Shown: in pieces, positions 50,507 through 61,779 of the stretch
Layout of the letters: the number at the start of each line of letters is the position of its first letter
Numbering within the stretch: the stretch's first letter is position 1
From: Helicoverpa zea
Taxonomy: Eukaryota > Arthropoda > Insecta > Lepidoptera > Noctuidae
NCBI RefSeq assembly: GCF_022581195.2
Contig: NC_061475.1
Span: 4,712,001-4,776,000, forward strand
Direction: 5' to 3'
DNA length: 64,000 nt
Notes under the pieces: model-generated
The model's input: only the letters and a program-made list of their open reading frames with translations
What the model was told of the DNA's origin: nothing
The model's database searches: none
Position numbers and translations under genes: made by a program

Positions 50507-52189
50507 TCACTTATAAATTCTATACGCTGCAATAACACTGGCCACAACTAAAACAACAGCTGAGAATTTATATAACAAGTTATATAAGACCTTATTCTGT
50601 CCTCCCACAGAGTTGACAATCAAGTTGTTCATAACAAATACTTGGTTGCTCTCCTCAATAAATGCTTCCTTTTCTTCCTCAGTCATTTTATCTGCTATCT
50701 CATTCATGGCTTGTCTGAAATCTTTCTTTAGCTGCGTGATGTCGGTTCCGGTGAAATCTGTCACTTTGTCTGTGTATGTTACGGTTTTGGAGTTTTCTGT
50801 AATAAAGATTTTCAAGTTTAGTACTATATTCTGGTAAAATGCAGTGTATGACGGTTTGTACACTATTTCTATCATTAGTTAACATCTTGGCACTGTTTGT
50901 GTGATGAACAGCATGTTTTTAGTATTAAAGAGAAATAACTAAAACATGATAAGAAATTAAATTATGCCATGCCAATCATGTCTTTGTGGAAGGAACGAGA
51001 AGCAAATTATTTTAATCTAGAAAAAAATATATTTACCATCGCCAAACACCCTGCGTTTCTTAGCCAGAATTTGGCCACCACTCAACAGTCCCAAGTACAA
51101 ATGGTATACATAAGCCATCAGCAACTGGGGGCTGGACCGTTCCAACTCTTGCAGGTGCTCAATGTAGTTCTCTAGAGCCATGGCTTTGGGTATGGACCGC
51201 CAGTTCTCGCCCAAGTAGTGTGTCAAGTCATCTTCAAATGCTTTCTTCCTGGAATTGAGGAAAACAGTCAATTTTAATTAGGTACTTGGATGTCTCAATG
51301 TTCAATAACAAAGGTCTAGGAATCCCAGGTGTAAGAACTCAAAACAGTTCAATAACACAGGTATTGGAGTCCCACATGTAAGTACTGGTACTCAGCTGTA
51401 TCCGGTTAGACTGGAAGCCTACCCCAACATAGTTTGGGAAAAAGGCTCGGAGGATGATGTCAAGTTATGTTTGGGGAAAATTAAGGGAAAAACTTTGCAG
51501 GAGGATTGCAAGCTTTCAAGCATCAAATAGGTAACTATTAATTATGGAAATAAATAACAAAATGCACTAAGTCTTGTTAGAGGATATACTTGGTATAGCA
51601 CCAAAAAACTACGAACCTGTACAGAGCTTTATTGACAAATAGTTTGTCAAAATCAGGCATACGCAGCCTCTCCTTAGCATCTTCTAGGAAACCAAAGATG
51701 TGGTAGAATATGAACAGTCCACCGCCCCATACTTCCTCATCACGTAATGCTGAAATAAATACAAATTAAGTTAAGATATAACTAATGGCTAGAAAGGGCA
51801 AAAAAAGTTGAAAAAAATACATTTATTCAGCCTTGTTGTCTTGCAGAATACTATTTCTGGTAAGTAAAATGTAGCAGCTTTCGAATGTATTTCATTATTA
51901 ACAATATGTTTTCTAAAGCCGGCAACTACTGCGTGTAATTAGCTGAATAATGACCTTTTGGACCAACAAAGAACAAAGGGAACAAGAACCGTCTAAAATA
52001 CTGTTGTGCAATCCTTTCCAATTTGGTGATAGATTCTATGGGGCTAAATAAAATTAGAAATTATATAACAAAAATATCATTTGACTTACAGAGAGCGAAT
52101 TTTGCGTTGACGAGAGCATCACTGATGTTGTGTATTTTTCTTGTAGCTTTTCGCATGCGAGTCGTAAATAAATCACCGTTCTCCGTCAT
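50507..52189 (-). CDS. Ho: Heme oxygenase, four exons
   Basis: Opens heme to biliverdin, CO and iron with reductase-supplied electrons, by family knowledge. Exons on the minus strand: 52189-52090, 51749-51617, 51248-51037, 50796-50507; all phases fit and give 244 residues. The proximal heme ligand is His20 in TRKIHNISDALVNAKFAL. The distal-helix signature is in exon 3 (MAYVYHLYLGLLSGGQIL). The last residues (KFSAVVLVVASVIAAYRIYK) form a C-terminal membrane anchor, as in ER-bound heme oxygenases. One oddity: the signature has Leu where HO-1 has Asp140 (YLGDLSGGQ), a residue known to be important for oxygen activation. A SINE fragment lies in intron 2. The gene is convergent with apoLTP and divergent from Mtap. 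Confidence 0.93.
51379..51457 (+). repeat. SINE 3' fragment in heme oxygenase intron
   Basis: Tail copy (actggtactcagctgtatcc through ggctcggaggatgat) within heme oxygenase intron 2. Confidence 0.75.
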
Positions 52190-52741
52190 TGTCACTGTTT
52201 TCAGTATTCTATCGCACTAAAGTTGCCGCACTGTTGGAATATTGAACCTGAATAACCCTAGGGCATCAACGTGATTACAAAAAACAAGATAACTTTTTGA
52301 CTTTTTATTAATACTCTTTTGCAAAATTGTCTTCACTTCAACCAATCAGCTGTTTTTGAAATGAAACAAAATTTGACATCTCGTTTTATTGCTACACAAA
52401 TATTGATACGTGCACTTTACTAGAATACAAATTATTTAATTTTAAATAACTACAGATTACGATGACAGATTAAGTCAATACATCAAATAAAATTATTATC
52501 ATAGTTTACTTGATTTTCAAATGGTAATGAAATAAAGCAAAAGCGTCTTGATTTTTATCAATTTCATAGGTATTCATATTTTTATTCTGTGGTAGTGATT
52601 TTGTAAGGAAGTGCTTGTTATATTTTGTTATCAATTATATAAATTAATTGAAGAACATTACGTTGCCGGTTTGTGACTATACACATTTAAAATTAGTTGT
52701 AAAAGTGCTGTTATATCGCGTGGTTTATCAAAAACATTGCA
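52190..52741. promoter_or_regulatory. Probable bidirectional promoter between heme oxygenase and Mtap
   Basis: The two start codons diverge and are 552 bp apart, so both 5' UTRs and promoters must share this AT-rich interval unless an upstream non-coding exon exists. No TATA box or other core element could be placed with confidence. Confidence 0.45.
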
Positions 52742-55700
52742 ATGGGTGACTCTCCTGCGATAAAGGTAAATACATGATCAAATTGTTATCGCAATTAAAT
52801 TAGATTAATATATAATTTAAAGATAGATCTCCTGCAGTAACAATTTTTAAATAATAATTAAAGCTGCTTCAGCATTATTCAATACTTAATGGCGATAATA
52901 TTATAAAAAAGTATGTTAACGGGTTTGTTTATAAATTGATAAACCCTAATCAGTTTGACTTTGACATTTCCCGAATTATTATCTAACCTCACTTGTGGGT
53001 TCGTATCTAATATTACAAAATCGAGATGGCTTATGACTTAAAACAAGAAGATGAGGTGAAGGAGTACATAGAAAACCTCGGTATCGAATACCGCTTCGGC
53101 TGCTATAAGGAGAAAAAGCCGGAAGTATGTCATCTTTTGGGTGATTATCTGGAGGCAATAAAGAAGGATTTCGACAAGGCTGCGAAGGTGTTTAAAAGCA
53201 ATTGTTTGGATTATAAATTTGGCAAATCATGTCTGAAGATTGGGAACTATACGTTGATTGGTCGTGGGCGGGAGAAGGGTGACGCTGCTGAAGCGTTGAA
53301 GTACTTCGAGAAAGGATGCGAATATAACGAGCCGGGAGCGTGCCTACACGCTGGTATGCTTCTCACCGCCACTGGACCAGGAGTTAATATAACCAGAGAT
53401 GTCCCTAAAGGTAAGTTATTTAGTAACCAACAAGTTTCTATCAGTCCAAATGCATAAATCAGCTGTTCTATTGTTGTGTTTGAAATTCAAGGTGAAAGTC
53501 TTATTTTCAAAAGAATATATACCTAAACATCAACAATGAGAAACAAAAGTAGTCGGCATAACTAGTCATAAAGAAATTTACTTCCAGGTTACAACTACCT
53601 CAAGAAAAGCTGTGACCAAAATGATCCGATGGCCTGCCACTACTTATCTGGAATGTATCTCACTGGAGTACCCAAGAACGTAGCAGAATTCAACCCTCAC
53701 AGACCAGATAAAAACGCCAACATTGAATACCTCATAAAGTCTGACAAAACTCAAGCATTCAATTTTGCTAAGAAAGCTTGTGAGCTCGGAAACATGTATG
53801 CTTGTGCGAATGTCAGTATGATGTACAAAAGAGGTGACGGCGTGGAAAAGAATCCGGATGAATCAAAGAAATTCTTTGAAATCGCACAAGCATTACAGAA
53901 AGCTCATGAAACAACCAAAGAGATCAAGTTCCAACAAGGTTTAGATGGCAAATAGTGTAAAAAGGAATCAGAAACTGCATTTATGTTAAAAGTTGTATAG
54001 TGTTTACCTCTGTAGATAAATTCAATGTACAAATAAATTATTGTTACATGACTGAATACTGCGGTTTTATTTATTTAAATAGTTTATCGCAAGGCAATAT
54101 AACTTTTTACACTCACACAGTGGTGTAGCGTGAGGGGGGCAGGGGGGGCAAATTCCCCGGGCGGCAGCTTTTAGGGGGCGGCAAAATTTACCCAATTAAA
54201 AAAAAAAATGTTCGCAACTAGTATGCGCTTAATTTTGCATTTGTCAACAAATAAAAAATTAAGTAAGTTTGGGTTAAATTTTACGTAATATTTGGTTTAA
54301 GTCCGATAAAATTTCGCGCTCGCTTCGCTCGCGTATTCAGATTATATTATGGCCCTTATTTTTGCATTTGTCAACAAACAAAACATTAAGTACGTTTGGG
54401 CTAAATTTTACGTAATTTTTGTTTTAAGTCCGATAAAAATTTCGCGCTCGCTTCGCTCGCGTATTCAAAAACTATATGCTCTTATTTTTGCATCTGTCAA
54501 CAAACAAAAAGTTAAGTACGTTTGGGCAAAGTTTTACGTAATATTTGGTTTAAGTCCTATAAAAATTTCGCGCTCGCTTCGCTCGCGCATTTGGAAACTA
54601 CATAAGCAAGTTTTTCTTTATTTGCATTTGCTTACCTACACAACTGCCGACATGCGTTTAGCAGAGTGCTAATTTAGGTACACCGATGAGGTGGTCCCCG
54701 GCAAGACAAACTTTAGTAAGAGTGGTCCCTCATGACTAAAAGGTTAAGAACCACTGGTTTAGATAAACTTGAATGCTATAAGCAATACCTACCTAGATAC
54801 AAGCCAAATTTCACGCTTAGGTATAGTTCCATGGAAACTAATTTAAGTGTTAGTCCCGTAAATTAAATTAATTTGTTAAACAGTTTAAAGTAGCCCCGCT
54901 TTTTAAATTATTTCAATTTCATATATACTTATAGGTAGCTATTTCGCTAGCCTGCGTACCTAAAAGAATTTTAAAACCTTCAAGAAATCAAGTAACAAAG
55001 ATATAAAAGAAAAGTCTACTTGAGAACCTCCCCCTTCTGTCGAGGCTGCGGGTTGTTCGAAAGAGTTACCGCGGCTCTGGAACATAAAAGGCCTATGACG
55101 GAACACGACGGTTTTTAGTCAGTAAGAGTCTGACACTCCTTCACCGCTGCTAACCCACAGCGGGAAGGGTCATTTGATGATTTTTAACGTCGATACAAAA
55201 AAAAAACCCTTTTTTTGAAGTCGGTTAAAAATGACAAACGGCCAGTAACACTTGTTAAAAAAAATACACGGGAAGGGGCGGCAAAATCGACAACTGCCCC
55301 GGGCGGCAGATGCACGCTGCGCCACTGCACTCACATAAAGCTGAAATAAAAATTCATGACTAATTTTTGAGCTGAGCCCTAACAGATTAGCATGCTTATG
55401 CATAGATAAACAAGTTAGCAATACAGTAATATGATAAGGCCTTAATAAGGGCAACAAAACATTTAAATACATATTTACATAGGCAAGATATGCAACCATT
55501 TAGTAATCTGTGAACACTCTTATTAGGTTGACTTTTGTGTAACTATCTATTGGAATCTAATGTAGGTACCTATTTTAACCATTTTCCAAAGATTGTAGAG
55601 TCATGAAAATTTGCAACTGCATATAGTTCTGAAGACAATACAATAATATGGTACTGTTGAACTAGAACTTCACGATGGAACATCGAATCATAGCTGTTTG

Positions 55701-58700
55701 AACTTGTTACTAAAGTCTTGTAATGTTTTTTACGTGCAATTATAAAAGCGTATTTTCTACAGTGTTATTTTTTTAACTAGCAAGTTTCGAAGCCATTTAT
55801 TTTGAATAACAACTATTCACTACCCACCTTCGATTACCTATTCAAAACTACCCAATAAGCTAAACAATATAAAATATTCATCTTTCTAAAATCTATAACT
55901 CAGATCGGCATAATCGGCGGATCAGGGTTCGACGACCCCACACTATTCGAGAACCAAGTGGAAAGAGAAGTCACCACTCCCTTCGGCAAGCCATCCGACG
56001 TGCTCATCGAAGGTCAGATCAAAGGAGTCCCCTGTGTCTTGCTGGCGAGACATGGGAGAAAACACCAGTTTCAACCAAGGTAATCAGCTATACTTATAGA
56101 GGAAAAAAAATGTTTGTAACGAAAGGGTCTGAAACTAGAGAAACTACTCAACCGATTTCAAAAAAATATTTCACCATTGGAAAGCCACACTTTTCCCGAG
56201 TAACATAGGCTTTATTTTATCCCGGTACCTACGGATAGAATTTCTCCCGGGTCGTGGGTGAAAGCGCGGGAAAACGGCTAGTGTAACATATTATAGAAGA
56301 ATACCATACTTACTTTCCGTAAAGAAATAAGCAAGCAGGATAAAATAAATAAGCAGCAGAAGCTTCAATTATCTCTAAAATGCACAACAGTTAATTGGAG
56401 GGTATTATGTAGGTACAGACCGGTCAATTTATTTGACTGTATGCCAATCTATTCCTTGTTATGAGTATGTACCTACTGCGATTTGCTGTGAATACGAGAG
56501 CACGTTTGTTCATCCAGGTTGAAATCATATCGTCTAGATACGATAAACATCAAAAAGATTTTTTGATATAGTTTCCAAGAATCCTGCTGACATAAGATGA
56601 CACTGTAGATTAACTGATAACGGAAAGATAAAAAATACTGTAATTAACGAGCTCAACTTATAACAAAGCAAACTAAATTCTAATAATACCTAATATCCAT
56701 TCCTTATTGCTTATTTCTTTCGTTTCAGCGATGTGAACTACCGCGCCAACATTTGGGCGTTGAAGCAAGTGGGGTGCACTCACATCCTGGCGACCACGGC
56801 CACTGGGTCGCTCGTCGAGGAGTACAAACCTGGCGACCTTGTCATATTGAACGACTTTATTGACAGGTAACATCCATTGCCTGTCATTATTTACATACAT
56901 TCTGATGTGGAAGCCAGCGCCTTTACAAATTCAATTACCTTAGTAGCATTTAATTGCTAAGTATTTAAAATGCATAACGTTTTATTTTGTACTTATAATT
57001 AAAAAATATCCATTGTAAGCACTCAGTAACATTGGTCAAATCCAAACTCTGTAAGTACCTAAGCTCAGCGGTAACACTTACGTACCACCCCACCAATGTG
57101 TGCATTCATAAATGTATCATCATCATCATCAGACATTTTTTTCCGGCCCGATACTGGGCACAGGCAGCTCCTCTCACACAGTAGTATTTACATCTTGAAC
57201 ACCAATGAGTGATGAAAATGAAGGAAAACATCTCGAGGAAACCTGGACTTATAATGTTTGGAATCAGCAACCCGCATTGAGCATCGTGGTGATTAGCGTT
57301 CAATCCTTCTCCGTGCGAGAGGAGGCATAAATCTGTCTGTTTTTTAGAACTTGGGGTCGCAAATGCACGTTCTACGATCGCACGGAAGGCGGGCCAAAGG
57401 GCGTGTGTCACCTACCCATGCACCCCGCGTTCTGCGAGCGAGCCAGGAATGCCATGATCACGGCAGCCAGGACCCGCGGGTATCGGTACCATGAGACTGG
57501 CACTGCGGTCGTTATACAGGGACCTAGGTAAATCAAATGCCTTCCTCTTCAATAGATTTACTAAAAAATACAGGACATAATTTTCTTTAAAAAAAACAGC
57601 TGATCATCCCTTTGATTTTCACAGGACTGCCAGAATAGCGTGTTTTTCCTGATTCTCCTCTCAATTTCCAGATTCTCGAGCAGAGCCGAGAGTTTGATGC
57701 ACCGTCAGTGGGGCGGCCATCTTGTAAACATGACGACAGTACCTGAGGTATTTGCTTAGAATTTTTTTAATGTCTTGCATTAATTCCTTCTTACAGAGGA
57801 TTAATCACTTCTAGGTAGGTACAAAGTGTTTTGACAAATATGTTAACTTAAGTAAAACATCAAAAAAACATATTTTGAATTTCCCGCAACTCGTCGAAGC
57901 ATTTACCTTATGTTATTTTTATTCAGGTTGTATTAGCAAAGGAAGCAGGCTTGAGTTACGCGGCCGTCGCTCTCGTCACCGACTACGACTGCTGGAGGGA
58001 GAACGAGACGTCTGTGAGTACTGTACTTTTGTCATTCAAAATTAATCCCATGTGCATCACATCATATCGCATATTAATGAATTAGTTAGTATGAGACAAG
58101 TTGCATAAGGCAGATGGGTCAGGCGCCTTCTTGTAGGTCATGTAACGTACGGTAGGCGTGACCAAAAACGGTCAGGCACTATTAAACTAACTTCTATGAC
58201 ATACCTATCGAAGAATAATGATGATTGGTGATTTGGTTTTATAAATAATAGACGGGTCCCAAAGATGGCGTACCTATAAGGGCAGAGCTAGTAACATTCC
58301 TCGTCCCTCAAACACCCGCATTTTGGCGTGCTACTTTTTTAAGAAGATATTGCGTTATGAAATCTGCGCTAGTCTTTTGTTCTCCATAGTTTGCTCAGAC
58401 TAGCCGCCATAAGTTTGGCTCGATATATCATAAACTATTAACTACATATTTCAATGTTCTTTATTCTTGTTGCAGGTGTCAGTAAGCGAAGTGCTAGCGA
58501 TGTTCGCTAAGAATGTGAAGAAGGCAGCTGACGTCATCATTGATGCTGTGCAGGTATTGGCTGCGGAAACCGACCGCCAATACTTGAGTGCACATCAAGT
58601 AAGTCCCTATGTTATATATCTCTGCCTATAGCTATGTTGAGATCGACTTACAGTCTCACCAGATGCAGAACCAGTGTTTATAGGAGCGACTGCTTAGCTG

Positions 58701-59457
58701 ACCTCCACAACCCAGTCGCCCGGACAACTTAACACCTCTTGGTAACACTGGTTATCAGACTGTCTGGGCCCCGATTCTCCTAATTTTACTTAAGCGTCAT
58801 ACGATTCACGTTCGACTCGATTCGACTGAGGTCCAATCCCGTCTCGATTACGATTGAAGCGTATGTGGCATTCCGCTATTTTTTCTTTGAAATAAACATT
58901 TTTATCCTTTTCTGTCATTCAATAATGAATCATTTTGTCTGCAAATGATTTACGATTGCAAAATGATTGTACAGCAAACTACCGTATAGACCAAAATCAC
59001 CAAAATAGCAGACCAATCGCACACCAATCAAATGTCAATCGAATACGATTGGTCTTTTAAAATAGTAGCAGAATGCCCGATATGGTTAAAACTGCTATTG
59101 CGATCATATTCGATTCGATTTCTATTCGATTTTGACAATATTAACTTAGGAGAATCGGGCCCCTGGCTTCTGACTACCGCACGGAAAAACTCGTCATGAC
59201 AAGTTGTGATGGATATCCATGGGCCGACCGCGCCAAACGTTACTTAGCCTTATGATGGTTAAAACGCTTTTATGGAACCAATTTCGTCCTGTTGCCATTT
59301 CCATTAGTTAGAGACTTACTAGTAAAATTTTCAAACGTTTGCTTTCATAATATGTATCTTATTCGGATGAGCCGTTTATGAAATCAGTAATTATTACAAT
59401 GTGTTATTTTATTTGTTACAGGAACAAGTATCTTCTGCTATAATGCTGAAGGAATAA
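52742..59457 (+). CDS. Mtap: S-methyl-5'-thioadenosine phosphorylase, eight exons
   Basis: Phosphorolyses methylthioadenosine to adenine and methylthioribose-1-phosphate in methionine salvage. Exons: 52742-52765, 55904-56079, 56729-56866, 57348-57527, 57672-57747, 57927-58013, 58476-58598, 59422-59457, giving 279 residues against 283 in human. Family motifs in order: IGIIGGSGFDD, LLARHGRKH (phosphate site), VNYRANIWALK, GPRFSSRAES, NMTTVPEVVLAKEAG (substrate loop) and TDYDCW. Exon 1 encodes only MGDSPAIK and sits 3.1 kb upstream, with ATG in a fair context (gcaatgg) and a gtaaat donor; it joins exon 2 in phase 0 exactly where the family starts. Intron 1 contains the whole COA7 gene. Confidence 0.93.
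53026..53955 (+). CDS. Coa7: COA7-like Sel1-repeat protein (cytochrome c oxidase assembly), two exons
   Basis: Two exons (53026-53410 and 53588-53955, phase 1 junction) encode 250 residues with Sel1-like repeats: paired-helix units with regularly spaced cysteines such as SCLKIGNY, GCEYNEPGACLHAGML, SCDQNDPMACHYLSGMYLTG and ACELGNMYACANVSMMYKRG. The N-terminus (EYIENLGIEYRFGCYKEKKPE) matches COA7/RESA1, a mitochondrial intermembrane-space protein needed for complex IV assembly (231 residues in human). The gene lies entirely inside intron 1 of Mtap on the same strand, 260 bp after the tiny first exon. An AATAAA is at about 54,032. Confidence 0.9.
54230..54600. repeat. ~120-bp tandem units with a cgctcgcttcgctcgcg palindrome
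   Basis: The word gcgctcgcttcgctcgcg occurs near 54,316, 54,445 and 54,568, each after ttaagtacgtttgggc-like sequence. Similar units occur in the hAT element at 61,243-61,768, so this is the interior of the same family. Confidence 0.75.
55025..55205 (+). mobile_element. R1-type LINE 3' UTR fragment
   Basis: Nearly identical to the 3' end of the element at 26,051-26,828: shared gctgcgggttgttcgaaaga, cctatgacggaacacgacg, and cagcggg before a short A-rich tail. It sits inside the hAT-type element at 54,118-55,327. Confidence 0.8.
56089..56282 (+). mobile_element. Helitron-like element in Mtap intron 2
   Basis: Interior aactactcaaccgatttcaa and a 3' end gcgggaaaacggctagt mark a diverged Helitron copy. 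Confidence 0.6.
57117..57330 (-). repeat. Interspersed repeat in Mtap intron 3
   Basis: Contains catcatcatcatcag, gggcacaggcagctcctctc and atcagcaacccgcattgagc, phrases I recognise as a common lepidopteran LINE 3' region in reverse. It abuts Mtap exon 4 closely. Confidence 0.5.
58106..58195 (+). repeat. Second copy of the 41.5-kb repeat
   Basis: gggtcaggcgccttcttgta through cactattaaactaact matches 41,507-41,578 closely. Confidence 0.55.
58622..59230 (-). repeat. SINE copy split by a MITE
   Basis: Antisense SINE sequence at 58,622-58,767 resumes at 59,163 (ctggcttctgactaccgcac). The interval between is a separate inverted-repeat element. It is in Mtap intron 7. Confidence 0.7.
58768..59162. 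mobile_element. MITE inserted in a SINE
   Basis: Ends are inverted: gccccgattctcctaa at the left, ttaggagaatcgggc at the right. The SINE word ctgg occurs on both sides (58,764-58,767 and 59,163-59,166) and is the likely 4-bp target duplication. No coding capacity. Interior has several gattcgatt/cgattggt words. Confidence 0.75.
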
Positions 59458-60159
59458 TCTTCGCGCCAAAGAAACCATAGAATTAAGCAAAACCAGTAAT
59501 TTCCATAATATTATAACACTATACTTACACACGTTAATTTTTAGAGTTATGCCCAATTCGTCATTTTAGTGATTAGGCATCCATAAAAAACGTGTCCCAG
59601 TTGGTCATTCGATAAAATATTTTATTTTGCTTAGTCCCAATTGGTCATCCGTACTTTATTTTGTAAAAAGTACTGTCAACAAGAAAAGCTTTACAATATT
59701 GTAATATGGTTTTTTTTTTATTTATGTTGGCTATGTTTTTTTCCGAATATAGCAAGCCGCTATTAATAAAATCGCGATTTCAACGGCGTCACACAACGCA
59801 CGGCCAAAACCAAAATACCAGGATCGCATAAATCAAATGAGTAATATACCAATCAACGAATGTCCATGGAACTGCCCACCGTGTACTAGGACCGCATAAC
59901 TTACAGGAGTATAGCAGTCAGTGTCAGGATTTTACGTTTTTTTTTTTAATTGTAGATAAACATACCAATTTACACCATGTCGATGAACTGTATTTTATGT
60001 ATGTCAACCAATTTTTTGAAAATCTCGGTATAACTTATTTTATATATAAAATCAGGTAATAAAACAGAAGCCTTTTGTTTTCTAGAAAGAGACAAAATAT
60101 AGAAGAAGGGGCAAAGTATGGTTCGGTTTCTATTAAGCACATATACATGTTTTTTTTTT

Positions 60160-60330
60160 TTTTTCTTAGCCCTTACTGTCCCACTGCTGGGCAAAGGCCT
60201 CCCCATTTTGTCTCCACACCTCTCGATCTTTTGAGACCAGGGTTGTAGGCATCCAGGTCGTCCCGCCATCTCTTTCGGGGCCTACCCCGCTTGCGATGAC
60301 CACCTGTGGGTCCTGTGGCAACCACTGGAT
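60160..60330 (-). mobile_element. LINE ORF C-terminal fragment with A-rich tail
   Basis: On the minus strand the peptide GHRKRGRPRKRWRDDLDAYN ends at a stop followed by a long A-run (T-run at 60,150-60,165). R-G-R-P-x-K-R-W is the usual C-terminal signature of RTE-like LINE ORFs. It lies inside the larger inverted-repeat element at 59,545-60,935. Confidence 0.6.
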
Positions 60331-60387
60331 GACCATAAATACATAAATAAAATAAATATATTTTCTCAATTGTGTATGGATAGTAAA

Positions 60388-60464
60388 GCACTGGTACTAA
60401 GCTACATTCAGTTAGACTGGAAGCCGACCCCAACACAGTTTGGGAAAAAGGCTCGGAGGAAGAA
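60388..60464 (+). repeat. SINE 3' fragment
   Basis: Tail copy with ttagactggaagccgacccc and ggctcggagga, inside the element at 59,545-60,935. Confidence 0.7.
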
Positions 60465-61242
60465 GTGTATGGATAGTAAGAACAAGAAGTTTAAGTTCTG
60501 TTAACCGAACAATGTCCAATTAAAAATAAATACTGCAGTATGTGCAAACACAACTTTTTATTTTTATGTATAAGTACAATCTCTTTGCTAGTTATGGGCT
60601 CCTGGTACTTTTGTTACCGGTACAAAAAGTATCGAGTCACATTTTCGGGTTTATAAAATGCCCATGTTGAATTCACCTGTGTTTTAATGTAAATTTATAT
60701 TTATATGAGAGCTATTAAAACCATTACCTACATCGAAGTTTTTCATTTAAAATTTCTTCTAACACTTTTATTTCTGACGGTACTCTGATACGTGAAATTT
60801 TATGCGGGTGACGAAACGGAACTCAAAATTTAAATATTAAATTATTTATTTTGCTCGAATGACCAATTGGGATTTGGTGTATGGAAAAAATAGTTGGTGA
60901 CCAATCGGTACTAATGACAAATTGGGAATAACTCAATTTTTATAAGAAGTTTACCAATATTTTTATCTAAAACAAATTGTTTTTATTTTGTAGTTTAGCA
61001 CAATACATTTTTGACACACTATCAAATCGTTTTATTGTTGATTCCGTTGACGATGCAACTTCAGTGGTTTCGTGTCGTCCAAAATCCCGCTGCAATAAGT
61101 ATCACATAAATACATACCAAAGCTAGTTGATCAAATGCTTTATACTTATTTTTGTAGACAGGGAAACCCACTTTCACCAATTTAATTACATTAAACTTAT
61201 ATTCATTAAGTTTTCGAGTTAACTTTCGTTCATAGCCTAGGC

Positions 61243-61768
61243 CAGTGGTTCTTAACCGGTGGTCCGCGGACCACTGGTGGTCCCTGGAGGCATTCCAAGT
61301 GGTCCGCGAAGCTTCGCTTCGCGACGTTGCTATCCGTCTTACGTATATATCCATCTTTGTCCAACAGAAAAAAATGTATGTTTGGGCTACATTTTACGTA
61401 ATTTTGGTTTTGAGTCTTAAAAATAATTAAAATTTCCCGCTCGCTTCGCTCGCGTATTCAGGAACTGTATGCCCTCGTTTTTGCATTTGTCAATAAACAA
61501 AAAATTAAGTACGTTTGGGCTACATTTTATGTCCGTACAAGTCCGAAAAAAATTTCGCGCTCGCTACGCCCGCGCATTTGTAACTACATAAGCGTGTGTA
61601 TGTCTTTCTTAGCATTTAGTTACCTACAAAAGAATAGAGTACTTGCGTTTTGTAAACTTTAATTCTTTATCAAAGAACCCTCAATTTAGGCAAACCAATT
61701 TGGTGGTCCCCGGCAAGACAAACTTTTGGTAAAATGGTCCCTCATGACAAAAAGGTTAAGAACCACTG
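61243..61768. mobile_element. hAT-type non-autonomous element, 526 bp, perfect 8-bp target duplication
   Basis: Ends cagtggttcttaacc and ggttaagaaccactg are perfect inverted repeats. The 8-mer gcctaggc is present at 61,235-61,242 and 61,769-61,776. The interior has repeats of cgctcgcttcgctcgcg. No transposase. Confidence 0.9.
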
Positions 61769-61779
61769 GCCTAGGCGAA

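Larger units (their letters stand above)
54118..55327. mobile_element. hAT-type non-autonomous element with perfect 8-bp target duplication
   Basis: Terminal inverted repeats cagtggtgtagcgtg (left) and cacgctgcgccactg (right), continuing into ggcggca words. The 8-mer cactcaca flanks both ends (54,110-54,117 and 55,328-55,335), as for hAT transposition. It contains tandem repeats (54,230-54,600), a related hAT right end (about 54,741-54,756) and an R1 LINE tail. It lies in Mtap intron 1 downstream of Coa7. Confidence 0.85.
59545..60935. mobile_element. Inverted-repeat element, ~1.4 kb, with nested insertions
   Basis: Left gagttatgcccaattcgtca, with cccagttggtcattcga further in, pairs imperfectly with right-hand tcgaatgaccaattggg and acaaattgggaataactc. 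This suggests a DNA transposon derivative with termini of about 100 bp. The interior contains a LINE tail (60,160-60,330) and a SINE fragment (60,388-60,464). No transposase was seen. It follows the Mtap stop by about 90 bp, so it may supply the Mtap 3' UTR and polyadenylation signal. Confidence 0.6.
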
